Source: a virus
Length of the DNA: 64,000 nucleotides
IMG/VR virus record: IMGVR_UViG_3300030419_008158
Location: 186,001 to 250,000 of that record
Strand: one strand, 5' to 3'
The stretch's first letter is position 1. Each line of letters begins with the position of its first letter. The notes below the pieces were generated by a model. The model saw nothing but the letters and a program-made list of their open reading frames with translations, was not told the origin of the DNA and did no database searches. The translations under genes were made by a program, and so were the position numbers. Positions 20,893 to 27,809 of this stretch are shown here, piece by piece.

Positions 20893-21563
20893 TGCACACT
20901 CACAGATTCCATATCTTCCAGAGTATTGACTATGTTGATCAACGAATCCATTCCGACGTCATTTGGCACTCTGACTATCATATCGAGATTTAGTGTTTCG
21001 TTAGCGCCTATTTTTGCAGAAAGTGATATTATAGAAATGTTTTGCTTTGTTAAGTTTTCCCTAAGATCATTGACAAGACCTTTTCTATCTCGAACTGTTA
21101 GACTTATTTCTCTTGTGCTATGGCCTGGAATAAAAAATTTCTGGAACTTATCAATGACAGTCAGCGCTGAGAGAACCAAAATTGTGGTGATCAAAGCCAA
21201 GTAATAGTACCCAGCTCCGCAAGCAATACCAATAATCGCGCAGGTCCATAGCGAACTAGCAGTTGTAAGACCCTTGACTGTCACACCAAATCTCAAAATG
21301 GCACCAGCTCCGAGAAATCCCACGCCTGATACTACTTGTGCCACTATTCTTGCGGGGTCGCTTGGAATATTTGGCGGCGAAAATTCTTTTGAAAATGCTA
21401 TACTTAAAATTGCTGCTAGGGCTGCCCCGAGACCTAAAATCATGTGTGTTCTTGTGCCTGCTGGTTGGCCATGGAATTCACGCTCGAGACCAATCAGAGC
21501 ACATAACCCGGCTGCGGCGCCTAAGTTTATCATGGATTCGATGTCGAAATTAAAAAGTTCCAT
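20889..21563 (-). CDS. MgtC/SapB-family membrane protein
   Basis: 224 aa, full length for the family. The N-terminal membrane domain has the hallmark GLEREFHGQPAGTRTHM and the segment ARIVAQVVSGVGFLGAGAI. A soluble ACT-like C-terminal domain starts near residue 150. MgtC in pathogens lowers F1Fo ATPase activity and helps survival at low Mg2+; a phage copy could retune host energy or ion balance. The ATG (21561-21563) lies about 7 nt after the predicted -10 (21570-21575), so the transcript would be almost leaderless. Confidence 0.9.
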   Translation of the reverse strand: MELFNFDIESMINLGAAAGLCALIGLEREFHGQPAGTRTHMILGLGAALAAILSIAFSKEFSPPNIPSDPARIVAQVVSGVGFLGAGAILRFGVTVKGLTTASSLWTCAIIGIACGAGYYYLALITTILVLSALTVIDKFQKFFIPGHSTREISLTVRDRKGLVNDLRENLTKQNISIISLSAKIGANETLNLDMIVRVPNDVGMDSLINIVNTLEDMESVSVQ

Positions 21564-21569
21564 CTAGAT

Positions 21570-21598
21570 ATTATATCAACAAGAACAAAGTTATACAA
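21570..21598 (-). promoter_or_regulatory. Predicted promoter TTGTAT-N17-TATAAT
   Basis: TTGTAT (21593-21598), 17 nt, TATAAT (21570-21575). The -10 is so close to the mgtC-like ATG that transcription should start at or near the A of the start codon. Confidence 0.65.
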
Positions 21599-21604
21599 GG
21601 CAGA

Positions 21605-21784
21605 CTATAGGACTCTTATCCATTTTTCGTGCATTTTTGACACACCCATATCCTCGTTGTAGAGTTGCCAAAGGGAACCTAAATATTGCTGCGCTTCATC
21701 AGTGTCAGCTTCACGAAGAAAATCAACTATGAGATAGACATCTTTTCCGTATGGGAGAACTGTGACTAAATCACCAATCTTCAT
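21605..21784 (-). CDS. Small SH3-like protein, MKIGDLV
   Basis: 59 aa from ATG 21782-21784, chosen for the family start over a 12-residue-longer frame. VYLIVDFLREAD and LGSLWQLYNED strands; ends KWIRVL. Confidence 0.7.
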   Translation of the reverse strand: MKIGDLVTVLPYGKDVYLIVDFLREADTDEAQQYLGSLWQLYNEDMGVSKMHEKWIRVL

Positions 21785-21789
21785 GAAAA

Positions 21790-21993
21790 TTAATTGTCGA
21801 TACTTCCTTCTCGAATACATCCGAGAGGAAGCTCATTCCAGCAGTATACCAAATCTTTTTCAAGAATAGTAACGCTCTCCTTTAAAGTATCAATTTTAGC
21901 TTTCCCGGGCGCTGAGTGTCTCCCTAGGGAAAACCCTACCATGAAAAATAAAATTGCGATTAAAAATAGGAGATTTCTTACTTTTGTGAACAT
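21790..21993 (-). CDS. Membrane-anchored small protein, spanin-like topology
   Basis: 67 aa. MFTKVRNLLFLIAILFFMVG is a membrane helix, followed by a charged coiled segment (KIDTLKESVTILEKDL) and two cysteines. Together with the overlapping next gene it resembles the short anchored coiled-coil pairs of Rz-type spanins, but nothing beyond topology supports that. Confidence 0.55.
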   Translation of the reverse strand: MFTKVRNLLFLIAILFFMVGFSLGRHSAPGKAKIDTLKESVTILEKDLVYCWNELPLGCIREGSIDN

Positions 21994-22208
21994 GTTTTGG
22001 CAACGCTATTTAGACGAGAATTTTCTGCCTCTAGTGAAGCTGCGTATTCAAAGAGGCCTTTGCAGCTGGTAGAAACTTCTTCAATGCAAGAATCTAGGGC
22101 TTCTCTGATTTCATTATTTCTAGGGAGTGATAGTAAAATCACAGTCAGCATTATACAGACAAATGATAGAATGACTACCAACATAGAAAGTTTCTTGTTT
22201 GTGTTCAT
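21978..22208 (-). CDS. Membrane-anchored coiled-coil small protein
   Basis: 76 aa. Basic start (MNTNKKL), membrane helix (SMLVVILSFVCIMLTVILLS), then a periplasmic-type coiled region (EALDSCIEEVSTSCKGLFEY, ASLEAENSRL) with three cysteines. Overlaps 21790-21993 by 16 nt. Confidence 0.6.
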   Translation of the reverse strand: MNTNKKLSMLVVILSFVCIMLTVILLSLPRNNEIREALDSCIEEVSTSCKGLFEYAASLEAENSRLNSVAKTCSQK

Positions 22209-22459
22209 GATACAGATTTTCCTTCACGTATGATATCAAATTCACGCCTGCAGTTGTGAATATTGATACCTGCGTATCCGTGTTTTTTATTATACTCCGG
22301 AGGTGTATCATCGTTTACCCATTCAATAAACACATTTCTTTGGTGTCCGTAATTGCATCTTACGATCTTTGTAACCAATCCAAAATAACGTTCGTCCTTG
22401 TTCTTTTGAATGATAAGGTCTCCAATCGCAGGCATTCTATGATGTAGCGACCTAGACAT
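22205..22459 (-). CDS. SH3-like protein with N-terminal extension
   Basis: 84 aa, ATG with GGAGAAG upstream. MSRSLHHRMPAIGDLIIQK: the family GDL core begins at residue 12. YFGLVTKIVRCN and NVFIEWVNDDTP follow. Overlaps the next start by 8 nt. Confidence 0.65.
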   Translation of the reverse strand: MSRSLHHRMPAIGDLIIQKNKDERYFGLVTKIVRCNYGHQRNVFIEWVNDDTPPEYNKKHGYAGINIHNCRREFDIIREGKSVS

Positions 22460-22643
22460 CTAGCTTCTCCAGCTGCCAGGGATACCATTCTAAAATCTTA
22501 CCACTATCGTGCATCACTTCGACGACACCAACCTCTGAAGAGTTGGGCCCAAACACACATGTGTTTACGATAATACCCCTTTTCGACTCGGGTCCGGTCC
22601 CAAAGCCTGGTGTCTTTGTTTTTACCAAATCACCGATTTTCAA
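22452..22643 (-). CDS. Small SH3-like protein, MKIGDLV
   Basis: 63 aa, TTG start (22641-22643), 14-nt overlap with the preceding gene (ends VENR). RGIIVNTCVFGP and VGVVEVMHDSGK strands. Confidence 0.75.
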   Translation of the reverse strand: MKIGDLVKTKTPGFGTGPESKRGIIVNTCVFGPNSSEVGVVEVMHDSGKILEWYPWQLEKLDV

Positions 22644-22854
22644 CTGTATACCATCCCGGCGCGTCAGAAGAAGTCTTGCTCAAATGAACAATTTTACTTC
22701 CCATGGGCCCTAAAAAATTCTGGTGAGATTCATCATACCCAGACGACTTTTTTGATCGTAAGATCACATCGGCAGGCAAAGAAATCTTACCGTCTTCGTA
22801 GTAAGAAATACCAAAATCGTAGCATTGTTCTCTATCTAGATAAATTTGTTTCAC
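22630..22854 (-). CDS. Diverged small protein in the SH3-like array
   Basis: 74 aa, GTG start (22852-22854). The N-terminus MKQIYLDREQCYDFGISYYE lacks GDLV, but the gene keeps the array spacing and ends WYTVENR with the 14-nt overlap. Core strands GKISLPADVILRS and GSKIVHLSKT. Probably a strongly drifted paralog. Confidence 0.6.
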   Translation of the reverse strand: MKQIYLDREQCYDFGISYYEDGKISLPADVILRSKKSSGYDESHQNFLGPMGSKIVHLSKTSSDAPGWYTVENR

Positions 22855-23066
22855 TTGACGACCTCAATATCATTGTCATTCATTATTTTTGAAATATTTT
22901 TGGCGGGCCACCAGATCTCAACTCCTGCTGTAACTTTAGAGAAATCATCTTCCAAGAAACCTACAATCACTCCTACACCCCATGGTTTAGAAACGAACTC
23001 TTCAAAATGATCAGGAGGAGATGTTCTACAATCCCTCTTTAGCTTTACTAAGTCTCCAACTTCCAC
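22851..23066 (-). CDS. Small SH3-like protein, MEVGDLV
   Basis: 71 aa, GTG start (23064-23066). WGVGVIVGFLEDD and AGVEIWWPAK strands; ends NDIEVVK. Overlaps both neighbours by 1-4 nt. Confidence 0.75.
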   Translation of the reverse strand: MEVGDLVKLKRDCRTSPPDHFEEFVSKPWGVGVIVGFLEDDFSKVTAGVEIWWPAKNISKIMNDNDIEVVK

Positions 23067-23380
23067 TAGTGATAATCAGCTTCATCGAAGCTAGGTGAAA
23101 GAACCATAAGGTGGACGATAGGAGCGTCTACATCCTCAGTAGACTCCGACTCCCAATAAGACCAGCCGATAAACTGGCGAGTACCAGCCTCAGAGTCTGC
23201 GTAAAAGGAGGGTCCGCTATGTTCATATACAACTGAACGTCCGGATAAATCACGTACCAGCAACTCGTCAGGAGGAACAGCACGATGCCGACCTGGCAAT
23301 GAAGCTAGCGGGACGAGAACCGTACCTCCCCCTGTAGGGGAGTCAGCTGATCGAAATGTAAAGTCTGAAAAATTAAGCAC
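23066..23380 (-). CDS. Unknown protein, 104 aa
   Basis: ATG start; beta-rich (GGTVLVPLASLPG, ELLVRDLSGRSVVYE, RQFIGWSYWESES, APIVHLMVLS). It may be a long relative of the SH3-like set because VLVPLASLP recalls their core, but the GDL start is missing. Confidence 0.6.
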   Translation of the reverse strand: MLNFSDFTFRSADSPTGGGTVLVPLASLPGRHRAVPPDELLVRDLSGRSVVYEHSGPSFYADSEAGTRQFIGWSYWESESTEDVDAPIVHLMVLSPSFDEADYH

Positions 23381-23395
23381 TAGGAATCTCCTTGT

Positions 23396-23533
23396 TTAGA
23401 AACTGCACTCTACACATTCTCCGGTACACACATCATGCTCGGTGCGCTGATCGCATGCTGGGCAGTGCTGCGCAGTATACTCATCGTTACCGCCGCGGTC
23501 ATCGTTCTCATCATCATCATACCAGTGCTTCAC
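23396..23533 (-). CDS. Small zinc-ribbon-like protein, 45 aa
   Basis: GTG start (23531-23533) with AGGAG 7 nt upstream. The N-terminal half is acidic (HWYDDDENDD). The C-terminal half holds CPAC, then DVCTGECVECSF: five cysteines that could form a Zn site (C-x2-C...C-x3-C-x2-C). It ends 15 nt before the next start, so the spacing is gene-like. Confidence 0.55.
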   Translation of the reverse strand: MKHWYDDDENDDRGGNDEYTAQHCPACDQRTEHDVCTGECVECSF

Positions 23534-23542
23534 TTCTTTCTC

Positions 23543-23809
23543 CTATATCAGCTCGACGTTATCGCAAATGCCACCAAAGAGCTTCGGGGTACCATTCACT
23601 GGCGGATAAACCTTAGCGGGCCAAGCATCCTTCTCCACACCACCGAAAATACATCGTTCGACTTGGATAACGTAACGTTCACACCCTTGGTAATGTTCAA
23701 ACCCGACGACTTCCCCCTCGACATAACAGGCTCGTTTACCCGAAAGGGACCGGCCGTCGGGGCCATCAGAAAAATCAAACGAGCGAACTCGATCACCAAC
23801 TTTAATCAT
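23543..23809 (-). CDS. SH3-like protein, MIKVGDRV
   Basis: 88 aa, ATG overlapping the upstream stop (TAATG). MIKVGDRVRSF, GEVVGFEHYQG, YVIQVERCIFGG and a long last part. A larger member of the KVGD family with a Gly-rich loop (DGPDGRSLSGK). Confidence 0.7.
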   Translation of the reverse strand: MIKVGDRVRSFDFSDGPDGRSLSGKRACYVEGEVVGFEHYQGCERYVIQVERCIFGGVEKDAWPAKVYPPVNGTPKLFGGICDNVELI

Positions 23810-24153
23810 TACGCATTCCTCACATCATCAAACATTGGCATGTACGTCTCTTTGAACCAGGCATCGTAACCGGCCTTGGTGGTGGGATACCCATCCCTCT
23901 TGAGCCACTTCTTGATGTGGGGGAGGAGGTATCCAGTCGACTTAGCAATATCGAGAGGAGCCTTGCCGGCATCCCTCTCAGCGAAGTAATCCTCGACAGT
24001 CCAGTTCTTCCGGAGGTGAGTCATGAAGCTACCAACCCCAGCAACCTTGAATCGAGCAACGAACTTGGCATCGGCAGCGTAGGGGTTACCGGTAGCACTG
24101 TAGTAGACGTACGGTCCGTCTTTGACGAGGTTTTCTTTAGTGAAAGCAGTCAT
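23809..24153 (-). CDS. Unknown protein, 114 aa
   Basis: ATG 24151-24153 with AGGAGA upstream. Two similar aromatic segments (YVYYSATGNPYAADAKFVAR and YPTTKAGYDAWFKETYM). The central helical part (VEDYFAERDAGKAPLDIAKS, then HIKKWLKRDGY) recalls small phage DNA-binding or regulatory proteins with an ANK- or HTH-like helix pair. Not assigned. First gene of its unit. Confidence 0.65.
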   Translation of the reverse strand: MTAFTKENLVKDGPYVYYSATGNPYAADAKFVARFKVAGVGSFMTHLRKNWTVEDYFAERDAGKAPLDIAKSTGYLLPHIKKWLKRDGYPTTKAGYDAWFKETYMPMFDDVRNA

Positions 24154-24199
24154 GATTTTCTCCTTTGTCTTCTAGGGACCATCCCCTCTAGACATTTAT

Positions 24200-24228
24200 A
24201 TTATACCATGACTCAGGCCAGCTTACAC
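24200..24228 (-). promoter_or_regulatory. Predicted promoter GTGTAA-N17-TATAAT
   Basis: GTGTAA (24223-24228), 17 nt, TATAAT (24200-24205). The leader contains GGGGATGGTCCC, as after the 15565 promoter. Drives 23809-24153 and the genes to its left. Confidence 0.8.
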
Positions 24229-24238
24229 AAAACGATAT

Positions 24239-24270
24239 AAAAAAAAGGCCTGGCGTGTGCCAGGCCTTTT
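24239..24270 (-). terminator. Bidirectional-looking terminator
   Basis: AAAAGGCCTGGC (24243-24254) and GCCAGGCCTTTT (24259-24270) pair perfectly over 12 bp around GTGT. On the minus strand it is followed by TTTTTTTT. It closes the gene at 24289-24672 just before the next promoter. Confidence 0.9.
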
Positions 24271-24288
24271 GTTAAAGGGCCGCGGCCT

Positions 24289-24672
24289 TTAAGCAGCCAT
24301 ATCGTAGATTGCACCGCGAATATTGGCATCTGGAACATACTTACGAAGCTTAGCTTGAACCTTGTTCCGTTCATAGTTTTGCTTTTTAGCAGCTTTGGTG
24401 TGGCCGTGACTATAAGGAACAGCCCGAAGAGCTTCTAGGATTTCACTGACCTCTGGATCTTGTAGGGTTTCCATTGCCAAGCTGTGAAAATGTTCCTTAG
24501 TACGCGCCCTGTTTTCTGCAACCTGCTTCGACCACTCCCTCGTAGCCTTTTTCTCTCTGTTGAGCGACCAAATAGCGATTGCCACCTTAGTAACGTTGTA
24601 CGCTACTTGTACAAGAACGATGGCGCAGAAGGCACCGAGTGTAATGAGAAGAGCATTCGTGAATAGTTCCAT
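24289..24672 (-). CDS. Membrane-anchored helical protein, 127 aa
   Basis: ATG 24670-24672 with AAAGGAG upstream. One N-terminal membrane helix (LLITLGAFCAIVLVQVAYNV), then a long charged helical cytoplasmic part (NREKKATREWSKQVAENR and onward) and a basic C-terminal region. Own promoter and terminator. Function unknown. Confidence 0.65.
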   Translation of the reverse strand: MELFTNALLITLGAFCAIVLVQVAYNVTKVAIAIWSLNREKKATREWSKQVAENRARTKEHFHSLAMETLQDPEVSEILEALRAVPYSHGHTKAAKKQNYERNKVQAKLRKYVPDANIRGAIYDMAA

Positions 24673-24718
24673 GAGATTCTCCTTTTTAAAATCGTTGGCC
24701 AGTTGTGCCAACATCGTT

Positions 24719-24747
24719 ATTATAACACAGTCAGATCTAGCTTACAC
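24719..24747 (-). promoter_or_regulatory. Predicted promoter GTGTAA-N17-TATAAT
   Basis: GTGTAA (24742-24747), 17 nt, TATAAT (24719-24724). Drives 24289-24672. Confidence 0.8.
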
Positions 24748-24756
24748 AAACGAAGC

Positions 24757-24936
24757 CTAAGAATTAACTGTCAGCGCATATTTGCTAAATGCACCGGGAA
24801 TCAAAGCGAGAACAATACATTTCTTGTTTGCAGCTTTTGCTTGAGAAATTGCATCTTTGGAATTGTAAGATAAGTTCAATTCTTTTGTAGCGATCTTGCC
24901 GTCAACACTGTAGATACATGTATATACTCTTGTCAT
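24757..24936 (-). CDS. Small unknown protein, 59 aa
   Basis: ATG 24934-24936, AGGA upstream. MTRVYTCIYSVDGKIATKEL, a helix (KDAISQAKAANKK), then CIVLALIPGAFSKYALTVNS. A plausible small alpha/beta protein between a promoter and an SH3-like gene. Confidence 0.6.
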   Translation of the reverse strand: MTRVYTCIYSVDGKIATKELNLSYNSKDAISQAKAANKKCIVLALIPGAFSKYALTVNS

Positions 24937-24957
24937 TTTTTCCTGCCATTTGAAAAT

Positions 24958-25161
24958 TTAAGCACAATTGCGCTTTGCTAATAAGCGCAAGCAATGTGAA
25001 CTGTACCAGTTGCCTGGGCCGACTGGAATTATTTTACCTTTTTCGTTGTAAAGCCTGACTAGCTGTTCGTAATCTTTGTTTCTGACAACAGACGCTACTA
25101 TGCATATTCCTTCTCTGTCGTTGCTAGTCATGACTAAGTCACCCACTGAATACTCATCCAT
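24958..25161 (-). CDS. Small SH3-like protein (YSVGDLV)
   Basis: 67 aa, ATG 25159-25161. MDEYSVGDLVMTS, CIVASVVRNKD, EQLVRLYNEKGK and a C-terminal basic end with cysteine. Last member of the dense part of the array. Confidence 0.7.
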   Translation of the reverse strand: MDEYSVGDLVMTSNDREGICIVASVVRNKDYEQLVRLYNEKGKIIPVGPGNWYSSHCLRLLAKRNCA

Positions 25162-25182
25162 AAAAGAATTGTATAGGTTTTC

Positions 25183-25644
25183 TTAGAGATGTTCAGATTT
25201 TACTCTCGTTCCGAAAAGATAATCAAAGATGGAGTTTGTGACACCCCAGTTTGAATTTTGATCCTTTCCCATGTGATGATCGTAGTGCCATGGAATCCAC
25301 TTTTTTCCCCACTCCACATCAATATGACTTTTTCTATGAACAAAGTAATAAACATGTGCGTGAAAGACAAGGCCGAACCAAAGCCAAATAGAGAACAAAG
25401 CGAGAGGAGAAGATAGTGCGACGGCTGACAATAACAGAACTATCTCGGTCAAGCCAGAGTTCATCGAGTCCGGAGGAAACTTTTCATAGTCAGCATCATA
25501 AAAATCGTTCTGTCTACAGTTTTTATGATGTGTTGAGAAGTGAGAATGAGAAAAGAGACGATATGAAAAATTATGAAGCAAGTACTTGTGAGCCACCCAT
25601 TCGAGCAGCCCGCCAGCAAAGATGCCAAGAAGAAAATAAAGCAA
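25183..25644 (-). CDS. Fatty-acid hydroxylase/sterol-desaturase family membrane protein
   Basis: 153 aa with a TTG start (25642-25644) and GGGAGG upstream. The histidine boxes of this di-iron family are in order: HKYLLH (19-24), HSHFSTHH (33-40), HRKSH, and WHYDHHMGKDQ near the C-terminus. Two hydrophobic regions flank the middle boxes. NWGVTNSIFDYLFGT is the typical family ending. Members hydroxylate lipids such as fatty acids, carotenoids or hopanoid/sterol precursors; the substrate is not predictable. It could modify host membrane lipids during infection. Confidence 0.8.
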   Translation of the reverse strand: MLYFLLGIFAGGLLEWVAHKYLLHNFSYRLFSHSHFSTHHKNCRQNDFYDADYEKFPPDSMNSGLTEIVLLLSAVALSSPLALFSIWLWFGLVFHAHVYYFVHRKSHIDVEWGKKWIPWHYDHHMGKDQNSNWGVTNSIFDYLFGTRVKSEHL

Positions 25645-25735
25645 CTGGAGGCCCTCCCATTAAATAAGGTATGGAAAACCTTCAAGACATGATCATACTT
25701 TTTGAAAATTTTTCAATTTTGTCACATTGCAAGAC

Positions 25736-25843
25736 TCATTTAAAGACGGTTTCTATATAGTCGCCTGTGTGTCTTAGAAAGAACTTGTGAGGCTTAGGGC
25801 TTACATTTGAGTCAATAAAGTAATACGGTGTGTTTTTTGACAA
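25736..25843 (-). pseudogene. Possible gene remnant or TTG-started small ORF
   Basis: A 35-codon open frame (SKNTPYYFIDSNVSPKPHKF, then HTGDYIETVFK) has protein-like composition and is open upstream for a few more codons. It has only a TTG and no ribosome site. It lies in an otherwise empty 240-nt AT-rich gap, so it could be the tail of a decayed gene. Confidence 0.35.
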
Positions 25844-25888
25844 AAGTTCAAAAAATTGTGTTCATTGATAAAATGTATCATGATAAAC

Positions 25889-26227
25889 TCATCCGCTCAG
25901 ATTTTTTGTAAGCCAATCTGACGCCGACACTGCTAATCCTGGAGTCCCTATTTCGGGAACCTTTCTATCATCAAACAGACCGGCATGTCTGGATTTTTCT
26001 AAGATGTCTGCAATCTCTTGAGCTTTATTCGCAACAGTTTTTAGAATGAGTTCCGCTTCTGGATTAATGCCGGTACAGGACATTACAGCTGCCCAATTAG
26101 CAACATCGTATGCTTCTTCTTTGATTTCCTCCACCAGTGCATCAGAACCTTTATAAAAAGATCGATCGCCATACTCTCGAGCACCTGCTTCAAGCCTTTT
26201 GTAACATTTGTCTAAAAAATTTTCCAT
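25889..26227 (-). CDS. MazG-like nucleotide pyrophosphohydrolase (tentative)
   Basis: 112 aa from ATG 26225-26227 (AAAGGGA upstream). EYGDRSFYKGSDALVEEIKE, followed by EAYDVANWAAVMS, has the E-E-x-x-E-E...D-V-A pattern of MazG-like/all-alpha NTP pyrophosphatases, whose acidic residues bind Mg2+. The family hydrolyses (d)NTPs to monophosphates. It sits next to a plus-strand gene and 0.5 kb from the PurA/PurZ-like synthetase, a pairing also found in phages that make 2-aminoadenine DNA. The specificity here is unknown. Confidence 0.6.
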   Translation of the reverse strand: MENFLDKCYKRLEAGAREYGDRSFYKGSDALVEEIKEEAYDVANWAAVMSCTGINPEAELILKTVANKAQEIADILEKSRHAGLFDDRKVPEIGTPGLAVSASDWLTKNLSG

Positions 26228-26297
26228 TTTTTGTATCCCTTTCACTATCTGTAAGTCATTTAAATTGTAGTAAAGACCAGCAAACAGTGCAAACTTT

Positions 26298-26320
26298 GAG
26301 TTGGCAAAATATGAAATATT
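26298..26320 (+). promoter_or_regulatory. Hairpin upstream of plus-strand gene
   Basis: GGCAAAATAT-GAA-ATATTTTGCC is a perfect 10-bp inverted repeat, 47 nt before the ATG at 26367. It may be an operator or leader structure of the plus-strand gene; no clear -35/-10 pair is visible. Confidence 0.5.
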
Positions 26321-26366
26321 TTGCCAGATACCATTGAAGCATACTTATAGACAGGAGACTGTAACA

Positions 26367-26729
26367 ATGCTATTTGATAGCCTCATATTTTTAATGATAG
26401 GTGCTTCAATTTTTGGGCTAGGTGTGGGTTTAGGAGCGATTATAGAATTCAGAAGGTCAAAAGAGTGTTTTAGTGAAATTCTTATAGAAAGAGACGAAAC
26501 ATACATTCAAAACACAGAAGCTTTTTTGGAGTCAGCTAACAGAATAGAGGGAAAAATAAGAATTCTTCATCAAAGAATATCATATACAACTGAAGAACTT
26601 CGGCAGCTAAATCATTTTGTTACTACAAATATACCCGAAGAAACTCAGATTATTCCGATCCCGACAAAAATCGAAGATGAAAATCACACTCCTCCCATGC
26701 CTTACAAAGTCGATTCATGGTGGAGATAG
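26367..26729 (+). CDS. Plus-strand membrane/coiled-coil protein, 120 aa
   Basis: ATG with AGGAGA 10 nt upstream. An N-terminal membrane helix (LIFLMIGASIFGLGVGLGAI), then a coiled-coil (CFSEILIERDETYIQN, ANRIEGKIRILHQRI) and a Pro-rich end. It converges on the purA-like gene with 1 nt between the stops. Function unknown; topology like phage inner-membrane accessory proteins. Confidence 0.65.
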   Translation: MLFDSLIFLMIGASIFGLGVGLGAIIEFRRSKECFSEILIERDETYIQNTEAFLESANRIEGKIRILHQRISYTTEELRQLNHFVTTNIPEETQIIPIPTKIEDENHTPPMPYKVDSWWR

Positions 26730-26730
26730 G

Positions 26731-27771
26731 CTAAATAGTTTCGGGCGACTCTGACCAAGAAATTGTCCAAATGTGTGGGCATGACTTTTTGAGAAAGTTT
26801 TCTATGAAGTCTTTGAATTCATTTTCGCTCTTAAAATCAATGATTTTGTCATCAACTATCAGCTTGTACACACCGACTTCACGGATGACATCCATCTTGT
26901 TAAAGATAAGCCTAGTCACACCATTTACATTTGCTGCCCTCACCAAGCTATCTAAATCCATCCAGTTACATTGACGAGGTCTTCCAGTAGTTGCACCGAA
27001 CTCCATCCCTACCTTTTGAATCTGGAGCAGCGCTGGGTGTTCACCACCAAACTTTTTTGACCCAACATATGTTTCATAAGGTTTGGCGACTCCGATAATC
27101 TGGTGAATACTTTGAGGAGGTATACCTACATTGACAGCAGCAGATACTGTACAAGTGCTCGAACTGACGTATGGGTAATCTCCCCAGTCGATGTCTAAAC
27201 CAAAGCCCTGGGCGCCTTCCATCAGAACAGCTTTTCGACGCCCACGCTGGCTCCATATCGCATCGTAGGGATCAATTAGAAACTTTGAAATTCTCTTTTC
27301 ATCGATTGCGCGCTTTCCAATTCTTGCGTGCTTGTCCCTGTAAGCAGGACCATTACCTGTCCTGGTGGTGCCGATTCTCTCTTCTTGAAGCTCTTCTTCT
27401 ACGTGTGCACTCTGCACAATATGAGCATTGCTGGCAATCTTAACAAGCCTTCTTGCTTCAATGCCTGATTCTTCGAGTTCATCTATTTCTGATAAAAATT
27501 TATCAACATCAACAACACACCCACCTCCGATGAGTGATGGTATTTCATGAAAGACACCTGCAGGGACCAAGTGTGTTACAAACTTTTTACCATTGTGAAA
27601 AATTGTATGGCCTGCATTTGACCCGCCGTTATACCTTGCTACAAGATCATAATTTCCTGTCTTTGCAAGTGTGTGTACAACTTTTCCCTTTCCACAGTCT
27701 CCGTACTGTAAATCAACAACAACATCAGCAATCGGCGGCATTATCTTCTCCAGTTTTTTATTGATTGCCAT
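26731..27771 (-). CDS. purA-like: Adenylosuccinate synthetase-like enzyme (PurA/PurZ type)
   Basis: 346 aa, shorter than bacterial PurA (about 430) and like archaeal/phage forms. Family motifs are all present: GDCGKGK P-loop (23-29), RYNGGSNAGHT, HLVPAG, IGTTRTGNGPAY, EGAQGFGLDIDWGDYPYVSS and TTGRPRQ. PurA joins IMP and aspartate with GTP. The phage homolog PurZ instead uses dGMP to start diaminopurine (Z) synthesis. The Asp of the first motif, the catalytic base in PurA, is retained, which argues for a PurA-like activity. The nearby MazG-like gene argues the other way. Family secure, substrate open. Confidence 0.85.
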   Translation of the reverse strand: MAINKKLEKIMPPIADVVVDLQYGDCGKGKVVHTLAKTGNYDLVARYNGGSNAGHTIFHNGKKFVTHLVPAGVFHEIPSLIGGGCVVDVDKFLSEIDELEESGIEARRLVKIASNAHIVQSAHVEEELQEERIGTTRTGNGPAYRDKHARIGKRAIDEKRISKFLIDPYDAIWSQRGRRKAVLMEGAQGFGLDIDWGDYPYVSSSTCTVSAAVNVGIPPQSIHQIIGVAKPYETYVGSKKFGGEHPALLQIQKVGMEFGATTGRPRQCNWMDLDSLVRAANVNGVTRLIFNKMDVIREVGVYKLIVDDKIIDFKSENEFKDFIENFLKKSCPHIWTISWSESPETI

Positions 27772-27809
27772 CTAAAGATATGAAACCGGGTTTAGATTTT
27801 CAACTAAAG

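Noticed and set aside
12000-25200. CRISPR-like repeat array
   Set aside because: The repeated short string (about AAAGTCGGTGA) is coding, spaced by 160-370 nt, and gene-internal; no direct-repeat/spacer structure.
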